DNA of 64,000 bases. Source: Aphis gossypii (lineage: Eukaryota; Arthropoda; Insecta; Hemiptera; Aphididae). The DNA lies in NCBI RefSeq assembly GCF_020184175.1, contig NC_065533.1, positions 61,976,351 to 62,040,350 on the forward strand. The letters run 5' to 3'. Below the pieces are notes generated by a model that made no database searches, was not told where the DNA came from, and worked only from the letters and a program-made list of their open reading frames with translations. Below are positions 45,525-56,602 of the stretch, piece after piece; the first letter of the stretch is position 1, and every line of letters begins with the position of its first letter. The position numbers were made by a program, and so were the translations under genes.

Positions 45525-47147
45525 TGAATCCAATGATAGTTATCATTGTATACGAAAAACGATTCTGAACGAAGATGATTTGTCAGCCTAGGATATAATT
45601 TCTAGTGGTTGGTGAAAAAGGTGGTTTAAAAAAACCAGCTTATATTAAAAAATATTTTGAAAATTAAATGACGTAAAGAAAACGCGAATCTTAATAACTG
45701 GTAAAATTTTCAAGTATCTACGACTTATACTTTTTGAATAATAACAAATATTTAAAATCGTTTGAGGATAAATCGTTATCGTTACGCTATTTCGTTAAAA
45801 TTTAAAATTCAAACGCACTTAAAATTTTTCCTATTATGATGCTTCGAGTTTTCTCTATAGATACTTGAAGGTAAACTTATGGAAAACTTAGTGTTGTATT
45901 TTTAATCCTTAGTTATAAACACAAAAAATTTTATGATTTTTCAACTTCAAATATTTCGCAAATATTCATAATTTTGACGAATTTTTGTCAAAATTTGAAC
46001 TTCAAATGCTTATAAAAAAAAATTGTGCCTATGTATTCTTATAATTTTTTAATCACTATAAGAATAACATATGAGGAACTTTGTATTAAATTTTCAAGTA
46101 TTTTGATAGGGCCAAAAAAATTTTATCGACACTTCAAAAATATTTTTTCAGAAAAATTGAAAATTTCAGTTGTCTATAAATAGCTCAAAAAAAGTCAAAA
46201 TATTTTGAAATTTAAATCACGTAAAAAAACGCGAATCTTAATAACTGGTAAAATTTTCAAGTATCTACGACTTATACTTTTTGAATAATAACAAATATCA
46301 AAAATCGTTTGAGGCTAAACTGTTATTTAACGCGGTTTTTGTAAAAATTTAAATTTCAAACACTCATAAAAATTTTTTGTCTGAATCCGGTAGAGTTTTT
46401 TTTACAGATATTTGAAGAAAAATGTATGAAGAACCTTGTACCAAATTTTCAAAACTTAGTTATAAAAGAAAAAAATTTTATGATTTTTCAACTTCAAAAT
46501 TACTTGCAAATTTTCGCGTTTTCGACAGATTTCGTAAAAATTTGAACTAAAAACGCTTATAAAAAAAAATTGTGACTAACGATTTTTAATTTTTTTTAGC
46601 TACATTAAAAACAACTCATAAGGAACCTTGTATTAAATTTTCAAAACATTTTGGTCATCCAAAAATTTTTTATCGACACTTTAAAAAAAATTTCTCAAAA
46701 AAATCGAAAATTTCAGTGGTCTATAAATAACTCAAAAAAAGTCAAAACTTTTTGAAAATTTAACTATATACGGATACCACTGACATTAACATTTGGTGAA
46801 AATTTCAAGTATTTTCAGTGATTAGTTTTTGAATTACAACCATAAAAAAAAATCGATTTGGTCGAAAACTGGTTTTGCGTAAAAATTGCCGTTTTTTCCG
46901 TCATTTTTTTTTTGTTTTTCTCGATTTTTTTGAAAACTGTTGGAAAATGTTAACTTTTTACCTCTATAATGCACCAAGGATATTCACTTTTACATCGGAA
47001 ACCACCCCCATTGTTTGAAATTGGAGCATTATTTCGACTAGTTATGCTGTACACAGACACAAAAACAAAAAAAAAAAAAAAAAAAAAAAAAAAAACACAC
47101 ACCATTGTAAAATCAATACATTCATCACTTCGTTCAGAATCTAAAAA
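45525..47147 (+). repeat. Dispersed repeat, copy 2, with ~545-bp internal sub-repeats
   Basis: Starts with the palindrome CAATGATAGTTATCATTG (45532-45549) and GATTCTGAACGAAG (about 45561); ends CTTCGTTCAGAATC (about 47131-47144), which is its inverse. Inside, CGCGAATCTTAATAACTGGT occurs at about 45683 and 46229, and TTGTCAAAATTTGAACTTC-type words recur at the same spacing. An A run followed by CACACAC is near the end. The 66-67-codon frames here come from the repeat and are not called. Confidence 0.7.
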
Positions 47148-48348
47148 TATAGTTAGTGAGTTTTTTCATTAGTTGAACAATGTTTTATTTTTAAATAATT
47201 TCCAAGGATTTTTTTTAGATGCACTATGAATCATGATCATTTAAAGCTAATCTAATTACAACATAATTAAATCTGATTGTTTATTTATACATTTGGATTT
47301 AATGTGTTATACCTTATAGGCAACACTATGTATTCCTAACCTAATCAAACAATGTGGAGTACACTGGGTAATTCCAAAATTGAAAATTTTAATAACTCTT
47401 TTAAAAATCCATTTGATTGCGATAGAAAAGTATGTCTTCTCAGATGCGCCACACTTATTGAGAACAGTACGAAATAGATTATATAACAAAAAAAATCTTA
47501 AAAGTAAGACATAAAATAATATCATCCTTTGATAAAAAAAAACTATCTTTAGCTTTATTACAACTTTACCTCAGCTTTAATATTAACAATCACATCATCT
47601 ATATTTTCTTTAGATTCATTGAGATAAAGCTCCAATAAATTGGGAATTTTATAAAAAAAATTTTGAGTATGATTCCAAAAGTCTTTTAAAAGTTTTCCCA
47701 AAGTTAACATCAAATCACTCTGATTTAAATAATTTAACTAAGATGAAGGTTAAATATGCATTTCAAGTAAGTTATGAAATATATCACTATTTATAATAAA
47801 TTATTTTAAAAATATTAACCAATGAACTATTTATATTTTGTCTCCTTAAATAGATGTTTAGAAAATGGAATACATTTTTAAATGTGTACTTTTGTCTATT
47901 ATAATATAAGAAAAAAATTTGATATATTTATAGTTTCGATTAATAATAAAACTAATTAATAGGTATACTTGTAGAAATAAACTATTTTTTCTTTTAAGAC
48001 TTATTAATTATTATAGATCAATAATCGAGGAAATAAAATGCGTAAACTAAAATAAGACAATATCGGTTAAGATTATATGATTGAGCATTGACCTTATTTC
48101 ACTATTGTTCAAAAAATATAGATAATATTTAGTAACTACACTCTACAGTAATTTGTATTTATTATATTATTATTATATTTAAATAGGTATAGCAATACTT
48201 CCAGTAGCGGTGCTACTAGATTTAGATTATATTGATTATAAAATTTGTCAAGTCCTATGTGTGTTAATTTCTCAGTATTCGGTGCTACAGTGTGCTTTCG
48301 TGTATTATATGTTTCTCTGTGCTTTGTTTTAAATAGTGTTATACTGTT
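47148..48348. other. Unit-1 spacer
   Basis: AT-rich; repeated at 50.95-52.15 kb. Contains GCGGTGCTACTAG.. and no gene. Confidence 0.5.
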
Positions 48349-49088
48349 ATGGATATTCTAGATATTTTTGAAAGTCAGAATAAGGGCAAAGAAAAGTTGG
48401 CATTCAAAAAGTATATGTATGTTGTACACAAAGAGTCAGTGGCGTATACAAGGGTGGTATTTGGTGGATATGACACCCCCCTTGAGCCGTATCATAATAT
48501 TATATTACAAAAAATATACATAATTATATACATATATATATATATATATGTGTGTGTATATAATAAAATAAGAACATAGATAAATCGTAAATACAATATG
48601 AAATATAAAATAATATGTATACATATTAATTAATTAAAATAAAAGTTTTAGTTTGTACATATTAGGTATGTATAATATTTAATGTTTATAATTAACACCC
48701 CCTTCAGAAAATCCTAGCTACGCCACTGCAAAGATAGTGTATAAATTTCATAAGGTGGAAATGCTGCAAAATAAATAGTCACAAGTGTCCGTGTATTTTA
48801 AAAACTTCCCAAGATAAAAACCGTATAATTAAAATTGATCATGAACATAACCATATTTTGTGTCAAAATGAAATTTATGCCACAAAAATTAAAATTAAAA
48901 CACGGGCTAAAATAACGAAGTCTACTCCGGAACAGTTGTTTTCAGAAACTATGACGAGTCTTTTGGAAAGTATTCTTAAAGAACTTCCGAAAAAAAAATC
49001 TATAAAAAAAATAATTCAAGATCAAAGAACTCAGAGTTTTTCAATAGTACCTGAAAATCTAACAGATTTAAAAATAGAAAGTATGTAA
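48349..49088 (+). pseudogene. FLYWCH-type zinc-finger fragment split by a MITE (unit 1)
   Basis: ATG at 48349 opens MDILDIFESQNKGKEKLAFK, a start typical of FLYWCH-finger proteins linked to MULE transposons. The frame runs into a hAT-type MITE at 48437. After the MITE, in broken frames, KCP..-like and DHEHNH segments (about 48787-48850) give the remaining finger ligands, and an open frame 48858-49088 continues with a Lys-rich helical stretch (TPEQLFSETMTSLLES). There is an in-frame stop after LQNK. The ligand order C..C..H.H is incomplete because of the insertion. Function in a host gene is unlikely; it is probably a relic of a MULE-type element. Confidence 0.5.
48437..48728. mobile_element. 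hAT-type MITE in FLYWCH relic (unit 1)
   Basis: 10-bp inverted ends CAGTGGCGTA and TACGCCACTG; flanks CAAAGAGT / CAAAGATA match at 6 of 8 positions, consistent with an aged 8-bp duplication. Contains TA/TG microsatellite and C runs. Confidence 0.8.
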
Positions 49089-49199
49089 TTTGAATATTGA
49101 CAATTAATACAATATTATTTATTTATTTATTTATTTATTTATTATTAATATACGGAGCAAAACTCGGTCTAACAGGCCACAATATTTATAAATTATATC

Positions 49200-50955
49200 T
49201 ACAAAATAATTTGCAAATACTCATGATTTTGACGAATTTGTCGAAATTTGAACTTCAAATGCTAATAAAAAAAAATTGTGCCTATGTGTTTTTATAATTT
49301 TTTAATCACTATAAGAATAACATAAGAGGAGCTTTGTATTAAATTTTCAAGTATTTTTATTGGGCCAAAAAAATTTAATCGACACTTCAAAAAAAAAAAA
49401 TTTCCAGAAAAATTGAAAATTTCAGTTGTCTATAAATAGCTCAAAAAAAAAATTCAAAATATTTTGAAAATTAAATCATGTCAAGGAAATGCCAATCTTA
49501 AATACTGGTGAAACTTTCAAGTTTCTACGACTTATACTTTTTAAATAATTACAAATATTTAAAATCGTTTGAGGATAAATCATTATCGTTACGCGATTTC
49601 GTTAAAATTTAGAATTCAAACGCACTTAAAACTTTTCCTATAATGATGCTTCGAGTTTTCTCTATAGATACTTGAAGGTAAACTTATGGAAAACTTAGTG
49701 TTGTATTTTTAATCCTTAGTTATAAACACAAAAAATTTTATGATTTTTCAACTTCAAATATTTCGCAAATATTCATAATTTTGACGAATTTTTGTCAAAA
49801 TTTGAACTTCAAATGCTTATAAAAAAAAATTGTGCCTATGTATTCTTATAATTTTTTAATCACTATAAGAATAACATATGAGGAACTTTGTATTAAATTT
49901 TCAAGTATTTTGATAGGGCCAAAAAAATTTTATCGACACTTCAAAAATATTTTTTCAGAAAAATTGAAAATTTCAGTTGTCTATAAATAGCTCAAAAAAA
50001 GTCAAAATATTTTGAAATTTAAATCACGTAAAAAAAACGCGAATCTTAATAACTGGTAAAATTTTCAAGTATCTACGACTTATACTTTTTGAATAATAAC
50101 AAATATCAAAAATCGTTTGAGGCTAAACTGTTATTTAACGCGGTTTTTGTAAAAATTTAAATTTCAAACACTCATAAAAATTTTTTGTCTGAATCCGGTA
50201 GAGTTTTTTTTACAGATATTTGAAGAAAAATGTATGAAGAACCTTGTACCAAATTTTCAAAACTTAGTTATAAAAGAAAAAAATTTTATGATTTTTCAAC
50301 TTCAAAATTACTTGCAAATTTTCGCGTTTTCGACAGATTTCGTAAAAATTTGAACTAAAAACGCTTATAAAAAAAAATTGTGACTAACGATTTTTAATTT
50401 TTTTTAGCTACATTAAAAACAACTCATAAGGAACCTTGTATTAAATTTTCAAAACATTTTGGTCATCCAAAAATTTTTTATCGACACTTTAAAAAAAATT
50501 TCTCAAAAAAATCGAAAATTTCAGTGGTCTATAAATAACTCAAAAAAAGTCAAAACTTTTTGAAAATTTAACTATATACGGATACCACTGACATTAACAT
50601 TTGGTGAAAATTTCAAGTATTTTCAGTGATTAGTTTTTGAATTACAACCATAAAAAAAAATCGATTTGGTCGAAAACTGGTTTTGCGTAAAAATTGCCGT
50701 TTTTCCGTCATTTTTTTTTTGTTTTTCTCGATTTTTTTGAAAACTGTTGGAAAATGTTAACTTTTTACCTCTATAATGCACCAAGGATATTCACTTTTAC
50801 ATCGGAAACCACCCCCATTGTTTGAAATTGGAGCATTATTTCGACTAGTTATGCTGTACACAGACACAAAAACAAAAAAAAAAAAAAAAAAAAAAAAAAC
50901 ACACACCATTGTAAAATCAATACATTCATCACTTCGTTCAGAATCTAAAAATATA
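49200..50955 (+). repeat. Dispersed repeat, copy 3 (chimaeric)
   Basis: The left part (49200-49650) resembles the copy at 53.0-53.46 kb, the right part (from about 49665) resembles copy 2. Ends in TTCAGAATCTAAAA at about 50940. Confidence 0.7.
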
Positions 50956-52153
50956 GTTAGTGAGTTTTTTCATTAGTTGAACAATGTTTTATTTTTAAAT
51001 AATTTCCAAGGATTTTTTTTAGATGCACTATGAATCATGATCATTTAAAGCTAATCTAATTACAACATAATTAAATCTGATTGTTTATTTATACATTTGG
51101 ATTTAATGTGTTATACCTTATAGGCAACACTATGTATTCCTAACCTAATCAAACAATGTGGAGTACACTGGGTAAATTCCAAAATTGAAAATTTTAATAA
51201 CTCTTTTAAAAATCCATTTGATTGCGATAGAAAAGTATGTCTTCTCAGATGCGCCACACTTATTGAGAACAGTACGAAATAGATTATATAACAAAAAAAA
51301 TCTTAAAAGTAAGACATAAAATAATATCATCCTTTGATAAAAAAAAACTATCTTTAGCTTTATTACAACTTTACCTCAGCTTTAATATTAACAATCACAT
51401 CATCTATATTTTCTTTAGATTCATTGAGATAAAGCTCCAATAAATTGGGAATTTTATAAAAAAAATTTTGAGTATGATTCCAAAAGTCTTTTAAAAGTTT
51501 TCCCAAAGTTAACATCAAATCACTCTGATTTAAATAATTTAACTAAGATGAAGGTTAAATATGCATTTCAAGTAAGTTATGAAATATATCACTATTTATA
51601 ATAAATTATTTTAAAAATATTAACCAATGAACTATTTATATTTTGTCTCCTTAAATAGATGTTTAGAAAATGGAATACATTTTTAAATGTGTACTTTTGT
51701 CTATTATAATATAAGAAAAAAATTTGATATATTTATAGTTTCGATTAATAATAAAACTAATTAATAGGTATACTTGTAGAAATAAACTATTTTTTCTTTT
51801 AAGACTTATTAATTATTATAGATCAATAATCGAGGAAATAAAATGCGTAAACTAAAATAAGACAATATCGGTTAAGATTATATGATTGAGCATTGACCTT
51901 ATTTCACTATTGTTCAAAAAATATAGATAATATTTAGTAACTACACTCTACAGTAATTTGTATTTATTATATTATTATTATATTTAAATAGGTATAGCAA
52001 TACTTCCAGTAGCGGTGCTACTAGATTTAGATTATATTGATTATAAAATTTGTCAAGTCCTATGTGTGTTAATTTCTCAGTATTCGGTGCTACAGTGTGC
52101 TTTCGTGTATTATATGTTTCTCTGTGCTTTGTTTTAAATAGTGTTATACTGTT
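50956..52153. other. Unit-2 spacer
   Basis: Near-identical duplicate of 47.15-48.35 kb. Confidence 0.6.
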
Positions 52154-52893
52154 ATGGATATTCTAGATATTTTTGAAAGTCAGAATAAGGGCAAAGAAAA
52201 GTTGGCATTCAAAAAGTATATGTATGTTGTACACAAAGAGTCAGTGGCGTATACAAGGGTGGTATTTGGTGGATATGACACCCCCCTTGAGCCGTATCAT
52301 AATATTATATTACAAAAAATATACATAATTATATACATATATATATATATATATATGTGTGTATATAATAAAATAAGAACATAGATAAATCGTAAATACA
52401 ATATGAAATATAAAATAATATGTATACATATTAATTAATTAAAATAAAAGTTTTAGTTTGTACATATTAGGTATGTATAATATTTAATGTTTATAATTAA
52501 CACCCCCTTCAGAAAATCCTAGCTACGCCACTGCAAAGATAGTGTATAAATTTCATAAGGTGGAAATGCTGCAAAATAAATAGTCACAAGTGTCCGTGTA
52601 TTTTAAAAACTTCCCAAGATAAAAACCGTATAATTAAAATTGATCATGAACATAACCATATTTTGTGTCAAAATGAAATTTATGCCACAAAAATTAAAAT
52701 TAAAACACGGGCTAAAATAACGAAGTCTACTCCGGAACAGTTGTTTTCAGAAACTATGACGAGTCTTTTGGAAAGTATTCTTAAAGAACTTCCGGAAAAA
52801 AAATCTATAAAAAAAATAATTCAAGATCAAAGAACTCAGAGTTTTTCAATAGTACCTGAAAATCTAACAGATTTAAAAATAGAAAGTATGTAA
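52154..52893 (+). pseudogene. FLYWCH-type fragment split by a MITE (unit 2)
   Basis: Duplicate of the fragment at 48349-49088 with the same MITE insertion, same stop and only single-base differences (for example a Lys to Glu change in the ELPKKK/ELPEKK segment). Because MITE and lesions are shared, they predate the 3.8-kb duplication. Confidence 0.5.
52242..52533. mobile_element. hAT-type MITE (unit 2)
   Basis: Same element and flanks as 48437-48728; the TA microsatellite differs slightly. Confidence 0.8.
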
Positions 52894-52999
52894 TTTGAAT
52901 ATTGACAATTAATACAATATTATTTATTTATTTATTTATTTATTTATTATTAATATACGGAGCAAAACTCGGTCTAACAGGCCACAATATTTATAAATT

Positions 53000-54182
53000 A
53001 TATCTACAAAATAATTTGCAAATACTCATGATTTTGACGAATTTGTCGAAATTTGAACTTCAAATGCTAATAAAAAAAAATTGTGCCTATGTGTTTTTAT
53101 AATTTTTTAATCACTATAAGAATAACATAAGAGGAGCTTTGTATTAAATTTTCAAGTATTTTTATTGGGCCAAAAAAATTTAATCGACACTTCAAAAAAA
53201 AAAAAATTTCCAGAAAAATTGAAAATTTCAGTTGTCTATAAATAGCTCAAAAAAAAAATTCAAAATATTTTGAAAATTAAATCATGTCAAGGAAATGCCA
53301 ATCTTAAATACTGGTGAAACTTTCAAGTTTCTACGACTTATACTTTTTAAATAATTACAAATATTTAAAATCGTTTGAGGATAAATCATTATCGTTACGC
53401 GATTTCGTTAAAATTTAGAATTCAAACGCACTTAAAACTTTTCCTATAATGATGCTTCGAGTTTTCTCTATAGCTACTTGAAGAAAAACCTATGGAAAAC
53501 TTAGTTTTGTATTTTTAATCCTTAGTAGTTATAAACACAACAAATTTTATGATTTTTCAACTTCAAAATTACTTGCAAATTTTCGCGTTTTCGACAGATT
53601 TCATAAAAATTTGAACTATAAACGCTTATAAAAAAAAATTGTGACCAACGATTTTTAATTTTTTTTTAGCTTCAATAAGAACAACTCATAAGGAACCTTG
53701 TATTAAATTTTCAAGTTTTTTTGGTCATCCAAAAATTTTTTACCGACACTTCAAAAAAAAAATTCGCATAAAAATCGAAAATTTCAGTGGTCGGTAAATA
53801 ACTCAAAAAACAAATTTAACTGTATATAGATAACACTAACATAACATAACCATTTGGTGAAAATTTCAAGTATTTACAGTGATTAATTTTTGAATTACAA
53901 CCATATAAAAAAATCGATTCGGTCGAAAACTGGTTTTACGTAAAAATTCCCGTTTTTCCGTCATTTTTTTTTTGTTTTTCTCGATTTTTTTGAAACTGTT
54001 GGAAAATGTTTACTTTTTACCTCTATGATGTACCATGAATATTCACTTTTCCATCGGAAACCACCCCCGAAGTTTGAAATTGAAGCATTATTTCGACTAG
54101 TTATGCTGTACACAGACACACAAAAAAAAAACATGCATCATTGTAAAATCAGTACATTCATCACTCCGTTCAGAATCTAAAA
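53000..54182 (+). repeat. Dispersed repeat, copy 4
   Basis: Shares GATTTTGACGAATTTGTCG-type words with copy 3 and ends at CCGTTCAGAATCTAAAAC (about 54167-54184). It is more diverged to the right of 53460 than copies 2 and 3 are from each other, and it lacks the long A run. Confidence 0.65.
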
Positions 54183-56079
54183 CAAGTTTATTCTAATTTA
54201 TATTTAATATTTTTTTTTAAGTTAAAATTTTTTTTGGTGGGCTTTGAACTCAGAGTAATCAATGGTTAAATATTAAATTACATCATTAATCAATGACTAA
54301 ATATTATACATATAATATATAAATAAATATATATATATATACCATATATTATCATCATAAAATGTTATTTTACAATATAATTTAATATAAAATAAGTATT
54401 TCTACTAAATTTCCAAAATTACAAATAAATTTCAACGGACGTGCAAGCCCTTAAAATAGCCAGGCCCTTGTACTCAAGGTCCATTAATTCCCCCCCCCCT
54501 TTTGTGGGGCTCCGTAAGTAAGTGTTAAAATTATCAATAAAAATAGTAATTTAGTATTTACATGAATAATTATGATTAAAATAAGGTATTTTATTTTTTA
54601 ATAATCTCAATTCAACATTTTATTAATAAATAACTTATAGTCATATATTAAGTAACTTAAAATAATTATAATAATTTACATATTAATGGAAATATTATTT
54701 GATTAACCATCTCCCCTAAAAAATAAAAATTGTTCCAGCTACGGCCTTGATTGTATTTTCCTGTATAATAAGTAATATAATTATTTGTTCTCAAACGATT
54801 TTAGTTTTTTTGATAATTCATAAACGAATAACTATAAACACTTGAAATATTCACGAAATGTTTATACTAGCTATTTCTATATATAACTAAACATTTTGTA
54901 TTTTTTAAGTTATTTATGAACATTTGAAAAAAAATACATTTTCTATTAATGAAGATTAAAAAATTTACATCGAGTTTTGCTTGAAAATTTAATACAACAT
55001 TTCATTTTTATTAATTTGTTTAAATAAATATACAATTTGATCAAAATGTTCCCTTCAAATACTTGTAAAAGTATAAAAGAATATTTAGCCTGGTGGGTAC
55101 TTTAAATATTTTTAAACTTCTATAAGAAGTAATAAAAACAATTTACAATACTTCATAATTTTAAGTAATTCAAAAATATTCTAAATATTTAAAAAAAAAT
55201 GTATCATGTGTATAAATAATAATTTTAACATTTGATTAGAATGTAGAGACATAAAGTATCTATGGTTACAATTTTTTTTTAATTACAACCAATCAACCAA
55301 ATATATCAAAAATTGTTTAAAGAGGAAAAGTTATTTTACGATTACCTGTTAAACATTTGAACTTAAAAAACATTAAAACTTGAATTGACTTTTCAATAAG
55401 CTTTTTTTTAGAATAAGTCATAAGAAATGTTGAATTTAAACCTTTAATTTTTTTCTTAATAAACAATTTTTTTTTAAATTTGTTGTATGGTTTGGCCTAA
55501 ATTCATTAAAATTCTAATTTTAAATGCTTTCAAAAAATAAATTTTATATATTTTATGACATGTGAATAACTTGTGAAAAATCTTGTATTAAATGTTCAAT
55601 TTTTTAGCTGTTAAAATTGATATTTTATACATTTTTAACTACAAAATAGTTAGCTACGTATTTTCATGATTTCAAAAAAAAAAAAAAAGAATTGAAATCT
55701 TATAAGATTATAAGACCAATAGTATACTGGTGAATATTCAATTTCATAAAAATGTGATCATATTAACTATAGAGTTATATATTTACTATAGAGATTTTTT
55801 TAAACGAGGGTATGTATTTTTCCTTAATTTTTTTAACGTATGTTATAGTTATGGCTAACGCACGCATGCATATAGAACTCGTAGCGCGCACGACGCACCC
55901 AAGCACGCAGAATTACAGCACATGCTACCGTATTAATGAATAAGAAATAATGACCCGTCTAATAGTGCGGGTTGTTGGTGGGAGTTGAGCAGAAACGGGC
56001 AAAAACCAGTCAACCAACTAATTATTGTCTTTTGAGACAGACTATAAGGATTATTAGATTTATAAGGACGTTTTACATA
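54183..56079. other. AT-rich region with diverged repeat and C-rich tract
   Basis: A C run with GTGGGG (54490-54510) and, at about 54790-55700, short words typical of the dispersed repeat family (TTGAAATATTCACGAAATG, TGTATTAAATGTTCAA). A GC-richer stretch (55855-55985) lies just 5' of the next gene and may be its promoter. Confidence 0.4.
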
Positions 56080-56602
56080 ATGTATAATTTAGCAATAGTT
56101 TATTTTTATTTTTTTATTAATACCAGGGAATTTTCAAGATATAAAAAAAATGAAAATGAATTCATTATACCAAATCATGATGAACCTGTAATGTAAGTTA
56201 AATATTATTTTTATAATTATTTTTTTTTTCATTGTGTATTATGTGTTTAGTGTCGAAGAGCAATTAGTTCCAGTTCCAGTGGATTTAAATGAGACATTTA
56301 GGCTGATTGACGAAATAATTAGAGATACAATGTAAAGCACTTTAACATTATTTACCTATATTTATTTTTAATTTATAATATTTTGTGTTTAGAAGTGAAG
56401 AGCAAGTTTCACCGCCATTAAATAGGTTAGAAGTACTAATAGGTACGAGAATCCGAAATGAAGAACCACATATTATATCTGAATCAATTGACGACGATTT
56501 TATAACGTAAGTTTGTTTATTATTTTTCATTTTCATTTTCTTCTTCTAACATTTAAAACATTTTATAGTAATGAAGACGACAACAACAATGACGAGTTAT
56601 AA
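56080..56602 (+). CDS. Unknown four-exon gene with phase-2 microexons
   Basis: Exons 56080-56192, 56251-56331, 56393-56506 and 56569-56602 with GT..AG borders join without a stop into 113 residues. All three introns break codons after the second base (phase 2), and introns are only about 60 bp. The N-terminus (MYNLAIVYFYFFI) is hydrophobic and could be a short signal peptide or anchor. The rest is acidic and lacks Cys. Exons 2 and 3 start with the related words VEEQ and SEEQ, suggesting exon duplication. The C-terminus NNNDEL resembles an ER-retrieval signal. Aphid effector families (for example bicycle genes) also use short phase-2 exons, but their paired Cys-Tyr-Cys motif is absent. No family identified. 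AATAAA-like signals follow near 56780. Confidence 0.6.

Larger units (their letters stand above)
45850..53460. repeat. 3.8-kb tandem duplication
   Basis: Unit 1 (about 45.85-49.65 kb) and unit 2 (about 49.65-53.46 kb) are nearly identical with an offset of 3,805-3,807 bp (for example matching landmarks at 46969/50776, 48349/52154, 48858/52663). Few substitutions and microsatellite length changes separate them, so the event is recent. Confidence 0.93.

Noticed and set aside
46969..47172. 67-codon frame with poly-Lys, duplicated at 50776
   Set aside because: Arises from the dispersed repeat and its A run; it varies with run length between copies.
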